Assembly: GCF_032884065.1 (NCBI RefSeq)
Contig: NW_027062693.1
Span: 992,001-1,056,000 of the forward strand
Source of the DNA: Artemia franciscana
Lineage: Eukaryota; Arthropoda; Branchiopoda; Anostraca; Artemiidae
Length of the DNA: 64,000 bases
Direction of reading: 5' to 3'
The notes under the pieces: model-generated
Seen by the model: the letters and a program-made list of their open reading frames with translations, nothing else
Told to the model about the DNA's origin: nothing
Databases searched by the model: none
Translations under genes and position numbers: made by a program
In this document: one piece after another, positions 46,577 to 59,079 of the stretch
How the letters are laid out: each line of letters begins with the position of its first letter
Numbering within the stretch: the first letter of the stretch is position 1

Positions 46577-46715
46577 CGGCTGAATTTTCTCTGCCACAAA
46601 GTTTGCACTTGATAACCAAATTAGCTGATCCTCGTCCCCCTTTAAGTGGCACCGACTCTTCTTGCGTTATATACTGCCACTTCTCAGATTTGTCACCACA
46701 ACTCTGACATTTGAA
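46577..46715 (-). CDS. CZIB: CZIB internal exon with both CXXC zinc motifs
   Basis: The acceptor (TTTTTATTTACAG, ending at 46716) opens 46 codons plus one base before the donor GTAATT at 46576. The protein starts FKCQSCGDKSEKWQYI and carries VPLKGGRGSANLVIKCKLCG. The two zinc-binding pairs CQSC and CKLC are intact and about 30 residues apart, as in human CZIB (CGNC...CKLC). It joins in frame to 53089 upstream (WYLK then FKCQSC; human WYLKMKCGNC) and to 13308 downstream across a 33-kb intron. Confidence 0.96.
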
Positions 46716-46939
46716 CTGTAAATAAAAATAAATACAAGATATGGGTCTTTCAAACGTCATTATCTAGAAATAGAAATTAATACAAGACAAACCATTCTCT
46801 AGACATTAAATAATTTTCCTAGAAAATAATTTGACTTAGTCAATCATAGTTAACACGGTAATGCTGACTTAGCAAAGAGTGATACATGTAATATGTATTT
46901 ATTTCCTTGGACTCATAATGTCAACGAGTCCAAGAAACT

Positions 46940-47200
46940 CGTAAAGATGTAGGGTGCAGCATCAATATGGCATCCATGTCGGTCGGTGGCCCAAAGGAGT
47001 TGAAAGATGGATGATCCAGCATCACTGTCATCAATCCATACCGATGGTCCAGCATCGATATGGATGGTCAGATATGGAAAGATCCATTTCGATGGATGGT
47101 CAGAGAAATTTGAAAGATGGATGGCCCCACATCCATGTCGACGGTCTAGCATCAACATAGCATCCACGTCAACGGAGTGTCCAAAGAACTTAAAAGACAA
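46940..47200. repeat. Imperfect low-order repeats (GATGGATGGTC / CATCCATGTCGA)
   Basis: Variants of GAAAGATGGATG, TCCAGCATC and CATCCATGTCGGTCGG recur at irregular 40-60-bp spacing, leaving open frames on both strands (98 codons minus, 80 and 68 plus). The frames are repeat by-products. Confidence 0.75.
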
Positions 47201-47870
47201 CTCTTTCAATCCTATATTAGATTTTCTATTAACATTTTTAAGGGTTTAAGCTAACTTAACGGTAACCTGATGCTTTTTCAATGGCCCATTTGTACCTGAG
47301 CAGTCACTTTAGCATCACATGGCAGCGGCATCAAATTTTACGATGCGCATGTTAATCAGAGAGGCAGGAAAAACATGCGACCAGGGGTGACATGATGAAT
47401 GTACTCCCAGGGGTAAGGGCCCCGAATGATGTAATTAGACCATACAAAACAGAAACTTCGTAGATAAATTTTAGTTAATAGAATAGTTGGCATATTAAAC
47501 TTATTCAATTCAGGCAAGGATTTTCAACCTTCTGACGGAAGTGCACAAATTGAGGCCATGGGCTATCACCCCTTGATGCCCCAACCACAAAACTTTATGT
47601 AACAGTAAATCATATCAAAAGGTTTTTTAACTCTGAGCTGAGCTACTATCTTAGGTCAATTTTGTATCAGGCGTTCAAAATCGAAAAAAAGTAAATATTT
47701 CGCAAACCATGGACATGAAAACCTCACTGAACTCACAATAAACCCAATGATTGTTTAGAGGTTCCTAGGCAAAGTCCTTTGGTCCCTCTAGAATATACCT
47801 CCCCCTACTTGATACACATAAAGACGTTGCATTTTTCTGAATACTAATCTCATCTTGGTATTCAAAGAGC
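47200..47870. other. No gene recognised
   Basis: Ordinary AT-rich intronic sequence upstream (minus strand) of the CZIB exon at 46577-46715, between exons 53089-53172 and 46577-46715. No feature seen. Confidence 0.45.
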
Positions 47871-48830
47871 TCATGGTAACGAAGCGACCTGAGCAAGGAG
47901 CGACCTGACTCAATAGTAACCGTTGCTCCAAAAAACAGAATTTTGATACCGATAGATGCATCAAAAGAATCAGATTTCTATACTGATTTCAAACACACAA
48001 GTTAAGTCACGTTTAATCTAACCCAACAAAAGTTAAGAACCTGAGAAAATTTCCCTTATATTTGAAAAAACGGGGAAAAACCCACTATAAGTCACAGAAT
48101 CTTAACGAAAATCACACCATTACATTAAGCGTATCAGAGAACCCTACTGTAAAGGTTTTTAAGTGACCAAAATGGAGGGCAACTAGGCCCCCTTCCACGG
48201 TCATTTTTTCCCAAAGTTCCCCCCACAAAAATTTGAGAAAGCCATTTTGTTCAGCATTGTCAAAAAATCTAATAACTATGTCTTTGAGGACTATTTAATC
48301 CTTCGAAGTCCCTGAAGGAAGAAAGGCAAGTTATGAACTTTGCCGGTTGTTGACGCATAGCATTGGTTATTAGGAAGTATGCAAACGTTTTCAGGGGGCA
48401 TTGTTTCATGCGGGAAGGGACTCTTCTAAGAAGGAGAAAACCTATTTCCCAACATTATTGAAAAAACGATCAGAAATTAAACAAAAATTTTTTTCTAACT
48501 GAAAGTAAAGAGCAACATTATAACTTAAAACGAACATAAATTATTACGTAGGCCTATATGAGGGGGTTCGCCCCTATTCAATACATCGCTCTTTACGCTA
48601 AAGTTTTTTTTTAGTACTTTCAAAAGAGCTATTTATTCTAATTAAATGGCCTTTGTGATTTAGGGGTCATTCTGAAAGAATTTGAAAAAAATTCAGACCC
48701 CAGCGTAAAGAGCGAGGTATTGACGAGGGGGCAAACCCCAACATATTACGCATATGAGGAAGTTCACCCACTCGCCAATACCTTACTCTTTACGCTAAAG
48801 TTCGAATTTTGTTAAATAAAGGCCAATATA
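47870..48830 (+). repeat. AGGAGCGAC-family composite repeat, diverged copy
   Basis: Starts GCTCATGGTAACGAAGCGAC and CAAGGAGCGACCTGACTCAA. It continues with GCGTATCAGAGAACCCTACTG, GGAGGGCAACTAGGCCCCCT, AACGTTTTCAGGGGGCATTG and the second hairpin (ATGAGGGGGTTCGCCCC ... GACGAGGGGGCAAACCCC, 48555-48745). Confidence 0.82.
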
Positions 48831-48964
48831 AACAATAATTTGTTTGTGTTATTTTCCGGCCAATCTTAGCATTTAATTTTATCTTAAGCAGCGTCATAAC
48901 TATGATTTTTATGTGATAATAAACCAAAGATATTGTATGTATTCGGCTTGTGATTGTTACTATT

Positions 48965-49914
48965 TTTTCAACTGAAAGTAAAGAATAACATTGCGTATAT
49001 GAGGGGGTTAAAGATCTTTTCTTCCATTCATTTTAGTAATTCGAGAATTGATCAACTTGCAACTTTCATAAAAATTGTTTCGACCTCTTTGCCCGTTCTG
49101 TACTCTTTGGCTGTTTATACTGTTCGGCTGTTCTGACCTTTTTGGCCGTACTATGCCTTACAAAATTAGTTCCACAAATATCGCTAACTTAGTTTCAGGG
49201 GAAAATCTTTCCATGGAGAAATTTCTTGCAGGGGAAGGGTATTTTCCATGGAGAAAGAACTGGATTTATCAACATTATTTAAAAAATGATCAGCAATTAA
49301 ACAAAAACATGTTTTTTTTATCTGAAAGTAAGAAGCAACATAAAAACTTTAAACGAACAGAAAATATTACGCATATGAGAGAGGTTGCTTCTCCTCAATA
49401 GCTCGCTCTTACGCTAAAGTTTCTTTTCTTAAGTTTAAAAGAGGTTATTTCTCTAATTAAACAACCTTTGTGATTCAGGAGTCATTCTTAAACAGCTGGA
49501 ACAAAATCAAAATTAGGTTACTATAAGGTTATTAATAGTTAAAAAAAGTAAAATTAACATGCAATATTCGTTTTAATTATTCATATACGGTGAGCCACAT
49601 TCAAAACCTACATTAATTCAAAAAGGTCAAGAAATTGAACAAAAAACAATTTTTTTGAACTGAAAGTAAGGAGCGACGTTAAAACTTAAAACAAACAGAA
49701 ATCACTCCGTATATGAGAGGGGATGTCCCCTCCTCAACGCCCCGCTCTTGACGCTAATTTTTTTTAATGTTTTAAAAAGTAGAGTTGTGAGGATGAGTCA
49801 ATCTTTAGCATAAAGAAAGGGGTGTTGAAGAGGGGCCGCCACTCACATATACGGAGCAATTTCTGTCCATTTTAAGTTTTAACGTCGCTCCTTACTTTCA
49901 GCTTGAAAAAATTG
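48965..49914 (+). repeat. AGGAGCGAC-family fragments ending in a long hairpin
   Basis: Short family pieces (48965-49010; 49190-49420 with CATGGAGAAATTTCTTGCAGG and ACGAACAGAAAATATTACGC; 49550-49640 with CATTAATTCAAAAAGGTCAA) lead to the hairpin at 49647-49914. Internal deletions are extensive. Confidence 0.75.
49647..49914. repeat. AGGAGCGAC-family long hairpin, copy 3
   Basis: Arms run from CAATTTTTTTGAACTGAAAG to CTTTCAGCTTGAAAAAATTG. Both arms share copy-specific changes: GCGACGTTAAAAC with GTTTTAACGTCGC (others have ATT/AAT), and CAATTTTTT with AAAAAATTG at the outer ends (others have CAAGTTTTT/AAAAACTTG). Confidence 0.9.
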
Positions 49915-52900
49915 CTTTTGTCATTTAACTTCATAAAACAGCATATGATGAAATATGACGCTCAAACAATTACAAGTCACATACTTAGTTAAAGGGACCT
50001 ACTCGAAATATTCACAATTTTCTTTATTCATGAACACATAGATTTATGACAAGACAGTCTATGGCTATTAAAAGTAAATAAAAAAAAGTCATAAAGGTTG
50101 CAGTATGACAATAATAAATCAAATCACACTAAATAAACACTTCACAAACGAGGTCTGGCCAATACAAAAATTGGTTTAAGTCAGATTCAAGATAACTATT
50201 GTAATAAAACCTCCACAAGCAATACAATAGCGGCACGAGTTTTACAAATCGTGACATGCCACAACAATCAGTTATGTGAGGATTTTGAATCTGCAAAACC
50301 AAGGGCCATAATTGGGGTTCATGGGCTATTCTCAATATTGAAAGTTAGCAACAATCAAAGGCAAATAATTAAAAGTTTAACTTTTGAATTAAACAAAATT
50401 ATGAATCAAAATTATTATGAGCTACGAAAAACTCATAATTTTCTGGAGACAATGATGTTAGAGACTAAAATATGATCATCTTAAACAAAAACACACAAGG
50501 TAAAAATATCACAAAAGGTGTCTCATTTCTACGAAATTCTTTTATAAAGATGGTAATCTTGGTGATTACGAATCTAAGGTTAATATTGGCATTAATGATA
50601 GAGATTCCCTAGAAAAAAACTCATAAAAACTTAATTTAACAAAATTTAAGCGAACCCTGGACCAATATCAAGCCTATCCTGGCCCCTCCCAACCGGCACT
50701 CCTAATCTATATTATTAAGAAAAAAACTCAAAAACTTTGGAAGATTCAAAGTTAACTGACGAACAGAAAACTGAGGCCAGTAGAAAATTGGAGATTTTAT
50801 ACCATTTTGAAATAGATAGACGAATGGATAACTCAATTAATATTGACAAACCCTCATAGCATATCAAAATCGAAAAATTCCCAAATAGATTGGCAAGCTG
50901 CTGAAAAAAGGGCAAGTTATCTCGCGTCAAATCACGGCTGATATATTAGATGGTTACTATTGTACATCTTTCATTGACACAGATATCAACCTTCGGGTCA
51001 TACTACCCCTCCCTCTCCCCGATTTTTTTGTACCCCCAGTCGCAATTTGAGTTTGTCCTATTCCTCATATCCTCTCTAAAATTTCAGGCTCTTAGAGTTA
51101 GAGTGTATGATTTATAGAAAGTTATAATACTATACCATACATAAAAATAATTAAGATGTAATAAAAGCAAACAAGTATAACTGACTAAGACTAAGAGGTA
51201 GAGCTAAATTGTATTTAAACCTATGAGCACCCGCATGGTTCTTATCTTTATTGTGGGTGGGAGGTGCGTAATCCAGCAAAAATAGCTTGTATATAAATAC
51301 CATATTTTGCCTAAGAAAAATTCTTCAAAAAAGAAACAAATCATATTTATAAAAAAAAATATGGAAAAAGAGGCAATCTCCATAACAGAATATATGACAT
51401 TCTGTACGTGATATTCCATAATTGGAATTTGGGGTAGAAAAATAACATGAACCTTAGGATGTTTGGTTGTAGGTGGGTCCTTTAGACACTATGTAATTAA
51501 CATAGATGCAGTTTAACTGATAGTACATTTTGTGCAATACACATGACATAAATAGGAATCATGGAGTAAGTAAGAAACATGATCTTTGCTATGCCACGCT
51601 CAAATTATATTACTTCACAGAGGCAGAAATAGTTGATGAATGTGAGATCTTGCCTAATTTCTTGTTATTTTGAAGTAGCTTGTCTGTGCACAAGAAATAA
51701 AATATTTTGCAAATTTGTTATATTTTTAGCCCCCGGTTTCGAGACTGCACTTATAGAAGACAAAACAACATCAAAAACTTTCAGAACTTTAAACAAAACA
51801 AAAATAAAATCATCTTAACTTGCTTGAAATATAGGATTTCCGCTTTTCTTTAATGATTTTCAGCCAATTTTTAGCATGTTTTTCAACACAGAAAAACAAA
51901 CGTCTTGGCATTGCTTCAAGGTGAAATTTAACTGCACTTTTTTAATACAGAAAAAAAAAAATCCTGAATACTGAAGTTAATACAATAAGATTCATGTCTA
52001 TGTTAATGGATACAATCACGAACAATCATGTTTGCAGAAATAGTAGCAATCTCTTAAAGAGCAAATAGCATAGAGGAATTTAAAATTGACTTATAAGTAA
52101 CTTTATAGAGGATTTTTTTTTAGCTAGACACATATGGGAAATATCACCAGAAACCTACATGTCATAGTAATAACTTTTAGCTATTTTTTTCGGTTTTGAA
52201 AAACTTTTCTATCTCGAAAAAGGGATTAATTTACAAAGGAACAATTTCTAAGGTGGTCATTACGCACAAAATCTCCTTGACAAAGTTAGAGGTTTTTTTT
52301 GTTTTTTTTTTAGAAGTAGAGCTTATATCATTTTTATTCTGAGATAACATACTATCTGATTTTTTTTTCTATTTTGTAAATTTCATCTCATAAATTTTTT
52401 ACTTTTTGTCAAAATGAAATATTATAGCTTCAAAAGTAAAATTTTAGAAAGAATATAACATCACAAGTTTAATTTTTTTTTTCAATTATCTTTTTGTAGT
52501 GTATTCATAATTTGACTTAAGAAATCAATTCCGTATTTTTTGCAATGTAGAACTGACCAATTTTGGAATGTTATATTACAATTTTTACACAAATTCCTAA
52601 TTTTGATACCTAGCTCTATCTTATTCAAACAGCAATATGAAAAGCAAGCATAAAGAGGTAACTTTTCTTCGTGAAAACAAAACTCACACTTATAAATAGT
52701 GTCTGCATTTTTCATCCCACAAGAAAATATTTGATATCTTAAAGGTAACCAAATTTTCCTAGTAGATAGACAGGCGCAAAGTTTGAGCTGAAATCAGAAC
52801 AAGATATACAAATTCCAACAAAGATTATCTTGATCAGAGGTCAGCATTGGATAAATCCGAAGGGCCAACTAAAATATTAAAATAGAAGACCATATATATT

Positions 52901-53088
52901 GATATAAAATATTGTTTATAATATTTGACATACATAAATATTTATTTACTTCAGATATGCTTTATTGAATTAGTTGTTTTAAAATATTTCCAAGGGAAGT
53001 ACATCTTTCTCATTATTCTACAAGATGATATAACTTTTAATTAAAATCAATATAATTAGTCCAATCAAAATGACAAATTGTAACCTGC
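49915..53088. other. CZIB intron, mostly unremarkable
   Basis: Part of the 6.4-kb GC-AG intron. AT-rich with many short frames; no recognised gene except the cysteine-rich frame listed at 52482-52715. No RNA gene seen. Confidence 0.45.
52482..52715 (-). other. Cysteine-rich 77-codon open frame, unrecognised
   Basis: Minus-strand ATG at 52715: MKNADTIYKCEFCFHEEKLP, then CFSYCCLNKIELG and LCKNCNITFQNWSVLHCKKY. Paired CXXC motifs (CEFC, CKNC) plus a CC are unusual for chance translation of AT-rich intron. It is on the same strand as CZIB, inside its intron. It could be a zinc-finger fragment of a mobile element. No family assigned. Confidence 0.25.
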
Positions 53089-53172
53089 CTTGAGATACCA
53101 TCTAAAGTCTTCTCCAACAGGCGAGAGAGCAGCAATATTTTCCAAGTCACAGGAGATTTGAAGTGAAACTTT
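53089..53172 (-). CDS. CZIB: CZIB exon encoding the N-terminal strand, followed by a GC donor
   Basis: The acceptor TTACTTTTCAG ends at 53173. The exon holds exactly 28 codons (KVSLQISCDLENIAALSPVG then EDFRWYLK), matching human KIALQLKATLENITNLRPVG then EDFRWYLK. Human CZIB has only two residues (MG) before this lysine, so the start codon should lie in a separate small exon at higher coordinates, which I could not place with confidence. The exon must end after AAG at 53089 to stay in frame, so the intron begins GCAGGT: a GC-AG intron. The nearby GT four bases on would break frame. Confidence 0.93.
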
Positions 53173-53279
53173 CTGAAAAGTAAGGAATGTGAGGAAATAG
53201 GAATAAAATCTATACCTTTCTCCTTGGAATACATTTATCAGAATTAAGGGATATTTGGGATCAAAGTCTAGCCCCATTT

Positions 53280-56200
53280 CATTCTACACTTATTTGAACA
53301 ATGACTAGAAGTTGAAGATTTTGGGCATAAAGCCATTTCTGAGGCTTCAGGACATCTTTAATCAAGAGGATTTCCGTGTGCAGTGGTTGAAGCTAAATGA
53401 GCGTAGCAGTTGCCTAGCGGAGAGTGCTTTGTCTGGGAGAGCACTCAGCACATTAGCTTAATGAGAAGAGAAGGGGAACGCACTTTACTTAAGTCCTATC
53501 AGTAAAATATAACAAATTTGAGAGAAAATTAAAAAGCAAATTATTCATTGGCCCTGTTACAAGGAAGGAGATAGAAATATAAACTGAACCTATCTGCGCC
53601 TATAGAATGAAATTTCCTACAGCATCATAAAATGACACAAAAATGAAATTCACAAAATACTGAAAAAAGAAACAATATTGAAATAATAATGGAAGTGGGC
53701 TGGATATGTGTTACAAGAAGATGCATTAATCCCAAAATAACCCTAAAATGTTGTGTCTGGTTTAGGCTGTTACAAAAATGGCTAAAGTGACCAAAAATGA
53801 CAGCTAAAAACACAAACAGTGTATGGTCTAGTATGATACAGTGATACTTTTGTTTAAACTTCTGATTTTTCTTGTATTTTGTTTTAGAATTTTAGAATCT
53901 TCTAAGCTATGTCATTTTTATAGCCTGATTTTATAGGTGAGTTTTGACACTCGGAATTCTCTGGGTAAAGAATGTACAGGAAATTGAAAGGGTATACACT
54001 ACTTTTTGCTTGATGTTTCTCACATTGCAGTTTTAATCATATTGGTGATTAGTGACTGCATGTATAATAACAATCTTAATAAAAATTTCACTTCACTTGT
54101 GAACTAGGCAATGTGATGCCTGAGTCTCGGTTTCACTTTCATATTGTAATATTAGCCTTATTGTCAACAAGCTTGTAGTGGAGACTTGAAGCTATTTGTG
54201 AAATATATATCTGGATTTGGCATAAAACAGAAAAATCATTCCAAGATATTGCTTCTTTCCAGATTACATATATTTTCCATACTTTTGTTCATATTTGGCA
54301 ACAACACAGCTTAACCTTGCTTGTTTTAATACATTCTTGGTTCGCAATAGTGGCAGTTGCTCCTCTATAGATGTTGATATCCCATGGGTTGTTTCAGTGC
54401 AGTCAATATTTGTTTGGGTAAGTCTTTCATAGGGGGACCAAAAGTTGTTACCATCTCAATCAGAATATAAAAACATTGGTGATATTTCTTTGTTCAAGAA
54501 AGTAATTTAAGAGACCATTTTTAGTTAGAAATATAATCAAATCTCAGTGTGTTATTGTAATGTATCAATATCATAGTTAATTTGCAAACGTTGTGGAGCT
54601 GAAGGGAAATGCTTGATTTGAAGTTTGTATCCCAGGTTTTTAATGTATTTAATTTATCACCTCTTGGGCAAATTTTTACTTAATTGAGCTGGTCACAACA
54701 ATAACGACAGACGATAATGCTGCAATTTACTTTAAACAGTTCAGATTAACATAGACATAGTAATATTTCATAGTTTTTAATAGGTTTTGGCTGTTTTTTT
54801 TTTTGTTTTTTTTTTTTTTAATAGTCAATGTTTGGCACACTGATCATCTCTACATTAGGAGAAATTACAACCCAATATTGTTTATACAAAATTAATATTT
54901 TAAATTCTGAATGCATATACTTTGCAATGAAATACATTTTTAATATTTAGCCAAATACAAGCTAAGCTATCCTCTTCTAAAACCAAAACCATATTTTTAC
55001 CATATATACCTGGCAATTTAAATTTTTATTTTAGTAGTAGTCACTAGAAGTGGTGGTTAATGTAAACAGACTGTACACCTGAGGCTCTAAAAGATTATAG
55101 CCTAAACTTCATTGCATATATCCAAAACCTCATATACCTATATATATGTATATAGACCATATTCAAACAGTTAAATGATTTCTATATTCAGGCCAGACTG
55201 CTTAAGAGGAATGAGCACAAAATAATTTTTAAATACTTGTTCTTTGACAAAATATTTTTTTATAAAGGCCATTGAGAGAAATTCATTAGTATTCATCCAG
55301 CAATTGAGCTATAATGAACAAGCAAACTCAAGATAAACCTGTAAATGTAAGTACATTTGACCTCATGACCAATTAGATTTATAATGCCTAAGCTTTAGTA
55401 ATATAAAAATCCATTTTTTTTTTTATTACAAAAAATATATAAATCCAACATTCCTACTTCACTATTCAACAACTAGTTTTAAATTAGCCCTGATACAGTC
55501 CAGTTTGTGGTTTAACTGGTATCATATTTGCCCATCTCCAGAAGGGTTAATTCAAAGACTTTTGGTTTGAAAAGGGTTTCAGTATATAGAAAAAAACTTC
55601 TACAAATCTAACTGTTTTATTAGAAGTTTTTTTTCAGAAAAGGGTACAAAATTCCAATTTCTTAAATAGAAGCATTTTTACCTACAAATTCAACAGAACA
55701 AAAAGTTACCTGTTTCCAATGTAAGTCAGAACCCAATTCAACATTTGTCAAAATGCTTAGGGAAAACTTGTAGTTGGATCCTTATGCATTTGACATGCCT
55801 ATTCATCTTACTTTATTTCTTTGTTTCTCTTGAACTTTTTTTTAATGTGTAAATGTATAAAACAATATTCAGTAAGTCAAAGAATAAACTGAAAATATTG
55901 TCTCAAGTATAGGGAAGAAATTAATCATATGGAGTGTAATCTTGTGACTAAGGTCTCTATAATATAATGCATGATATAAGTCACTCTATGAATGATGTCT
56001 GGAATGGCCTACTTTCTCTAAGCTTTAGAGGTCCATTAGAGATTTATTTGCTGTTCACAGTGATAGTGACCATCTCAAAGTTAATCTACCATTTTATTCC
56101 ACTTCAAAAAATTTACTTTTGACTATTCTTTGTCTGAAAAGTCCAGAATTCTTGAAATATGCATGTCCTACTTAAGATTATTAGATGTTTGAGTCAACAA

Positions 56201-57549
56201 GAAGTTTAACAAGTTTCATTAACATTTTGGGCAGGATAGGCTCTAAGAAAACAGGAGCAGATTTCAACAATTTTGAAAAGTTTATTGTCATTGTATTTGA
56301 CTTAGTGGAATTTTCTTTCATATGTGAACTCCTAGCTTCATCCAAAACATGGGTAGGATTTTGATGGGGTCATTTTTGATAATTCTATGACATACTTCAA
56401 GGGTTAGCAGTTTGGCTATATATTAACACCTTTGAGGAAATCTTACCAATTTTATTAATCAATATTACATATAACAGTGGTACTAACAAGGTTTCTTGAA
56501 ATCCATGCTAATTAAGGAGGGGTTCAGAGAGAATATTTTGTATTTTACAGCTAAGGATCTATTTGAAAGAAAACACATATAAAATTTACTAAGAAAGGGT
56601 CTACTTCAAATTTATTCAAGAATAAAGGAATTAGGGTGTTGTGATCAACAAAGTCAAAAGCTTAGAAACATGAACATAGCATAAGACCAAGCAGCAGTTT
56701 CTCAGATGATAGAAAAGTCAAGCATCCAAACAGTAAAACTTTTTTGACAAGTTTTTTCAGAATTTGTCAAAATTTTGACAAGATTAATACAAGATATTCT
56801 CAAACAAAATGAATCTCATAATAGAAGCCAATATCTACATTTGAATCTAGCTGAAGGAAAATTTTTAGTTGGTCTTGTATTCTACTACATCAGACAAAAA
56901 TTTTGAAACTTGGAACTTAATACTGTCAAAATAATATTAGCTGCCATTTTAACTTATTTGTATCAAGAAAAAGCCTATGTGGCTACATTTTAGAGAGGAT
57001 CAGATGTATTCTGATGCACTGGTGCTGATCCCAACTTTTTATGCAAAAAAATATAACCAAGTGAAGACAATAGCTAAAAATTGTTGGGAACTCATTTTGT
57101 GTTAAAAAAGGGAAACTAACTGAATTGAATATTCTTTTCTTATCTAGATGTATTGGATATAGTACCCGTATTTCACATTGTTAAAATTTAATGATGGTTT
57201 CCAGAGATGCTGTTTTTAATCACAAAAAAAAACACTGTTATCTGGTTTTGAAGGAAAATTTCAACAGTGGTTCCAAAATAGCACCATTTAATCATTGGTG
57301 CCTTTACACTAATCAAAACACCATCATATAGCCTGTATTATTTATTTCTATTGCATTTGGCTACCTATCACTACTGTTTTTATGGTTCTTGTTTTGTCAC
57401 AGTTGATTCAATTTACAGATATATGGCTTAGAGGGTTGAGAGAATAGACAAGAAATGTGTAATTTTTTGCACATTAGGGAGGGGGTGGAGGTAAAGTGTA
57501 GGAGAGATACATACAAGATGTCTTAGGTAAAATTATTCTGCATAGCTGG
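53280..57549. other. AT-rich sequence upstream of the CZIB exon at 53172, no gene recognised
   Basis: The missing first CZIB exon (start codon plus about one codon) should lie somewhere above 53175. Minus-strand ATG followed directly by GT occurs near 54450 (ATGGTAACA), 55000 (ATGGTAAAA) and, with one extra codon, 54135-54142 (ATGAAAGTG), but nothing distinguishes a real one. No repeats or RNA genes seen. Confidence 0.4.
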
Positions 57550-57948
57550 TAAACATATCACAGTTCATATTATTAACTTACCAATAAAGTGAACAGACCA
57601 CTTGATGCCTTTTTTAAGCTCTTTAAAAATATAATATTTGCTCCTATTGCAAATCTAAATCTAAGCACTTTCAGAGCTCTTAAAATGACAAATTTTCAAT
57701 TGAAGTTATTGGTTGTTTTTGACAAAATAATACTAGCCTACCTGTTCTCAGTGCTGTTTTTGAACAAAATAATATTACATTTTCTGAGTACCAAAATTAT
57801 TTATAATAAGATTAGCTTAGGTCAAAAAGCGCTTAAATTTGAGTTTACAATATAAGCAACTATTGTATTTATAAAGGACATAAAATAAAACACCAAGTGG
57901 TTTGTTCACTTTACTGGTAAGTCAATAATATGTACAGTGATATGTTAA
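57550..57948. mobile_element. 399-bp MITE with about 58-bp terminal inverted repeats
   Basis: 57550-57607 (TAAACATATCACAGTTCATA ... CACTTGATG) is reverse-complementary to 57891-57948 (CACCAAGTGGTTTGTTCACT ... GATATGTTA) with roughly seven mismatches by eye. The interior holds an 88-codon frame (57589-57855; start GTG) that overlaps one arm and has no known family. Ends differ from the other elements in the window. Confidence 0.87.
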
Positions 57949-58002
57949 CTGCATAACATATTATGAAGTAAGAATTTTTCTTAATAGCCTAAGTTTCCTT
58001 CT

Positions 58003-58046
58003 CAGTAGCCCCTAATCTAGACCTCAGTAGCCCCTAATCTAGACCT
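58003..58046. repeat. 22-bp exact tandem duplication
   Basis: CTCAGTAGCCCCTAATCTAG (plus AC) occurs twice in immediate succession. Confidence 0.93.
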
Positions 58047-58639
58047 AGATGTTTCCTTTTTTATATAGGCTTATTCCAAGGGCTGTAACAGTGACTATCA
58101 GAGAAAGTAGAGAAGCAGTTGTTTTGCTTTCTCATGGTAGGCTAATGACAATTATTCAAAATGGCTAGCTAGCCTATATTCAAAAGAGGCAAAAGGGAAT
58201 CTGTTGGTATGACTTTTACTTTGTTCAATTATTTTCTTCAGGGGAGCCATAGCTTGGAACTGTTACCAAACTTCCTGCCAATCTGCTGAACTATTCAAAA
58301 TATAGGCTATCCTATGAAACATTGCTATACTGAACATGTATTAGACTAGCCCACCATTGTCAGCTATTACAGTTTCAGAGAGTATAACACTTCAAGTCTT
58401 GAAGAGAAGATAGGTTCACAAGGATTTGCTGCCTAGATTGAATCTTTAGTCTTCAGACGAGTTATTTTAAAGCCTGGGCCAATCAGTAGCTACTACTCTT
58501 TATAGCACGTTCTCTACATTAGAATTTTTTTGCGAGGTAAAGCTGACGCAGTGTTACCTGCGCTTTCGAAAAAAAAGTACCGCAAAATACCCTAAACTTT
58601 TACCACTGATCCCAAAATTGTATATCGTCTATTTTTTTG

Positions 58640-58693
58640 GCGTGTTGCGCTACACGCAAGACACGAATTTTTTTTGCAGTACGCGCAACACGC
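58640..58693. repeat. CpG-rich short inverted repeat
   Basis: GCGTGTTGCGC (58640-58650) and GCGCAACACGC (58683-58693) are exact reverse complements around a 32-base loop. The surrounding 58500-58830 is richer in CpG than the rest of the window (GTTACCTGCGCTTTCG, ACGCGGACGATCGG). It may be the decayed end of the hAT element or a promoter region; this cannot be decided from sequence. Confidence 0.75.
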
Positions 58694-59079
58694 GGACGAT
58701 CGGAAAATTACATTACAATAAAGAGAACAAAGTATCAAATATCTTCTTTCAAAGGTATTTGGGCTATCTCTTTTTCGCTGCGGAGACCATTTGGGGTCAC
58801 TCCTGTAAATAGCAGAATTTCGATACAATAACGAACAATCAACAGCCTTAGTTTTTTTTTATCTTCAAAACTGACCTGGCGTTTCCAAATAAATGCTCAA
58901 ATTTACGTATAACATTTGAAACACAACCAATTAAGTACTTTTAAGGAACTTCGACTTATTCAACATAAAAAAAAACGAAAAACAAGAACTGCGAGTAAAA
59001 CGTGGAGAGACAACGGTTGGACATAAACTGCAATTAAAAGCCTATATGGCACTAAAGGTCATCATCCGAGTAAGAAACC

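Noticed and set aside
46913..47249. Open frames on both strands rich in Asp, His and Trp
   Set aside because: Overlapping frames on both strands come from the imperfect GATGGATGG/CATCCATG repeats.
54440..55005. ATG directly followed by GT (54450, 55000) as CZIB exon 1
   Set aside because: Such matches are expected by chance in several kb, and no promoter or conservation evidence separates them.
58549..58568. CAGTGTTACCTGCGC as a terminal repeat of the hAT element
   Set aside because: It looks like a hAT end, but I found no reverse-complement partner beyond 61584, so the boundary is not supported.
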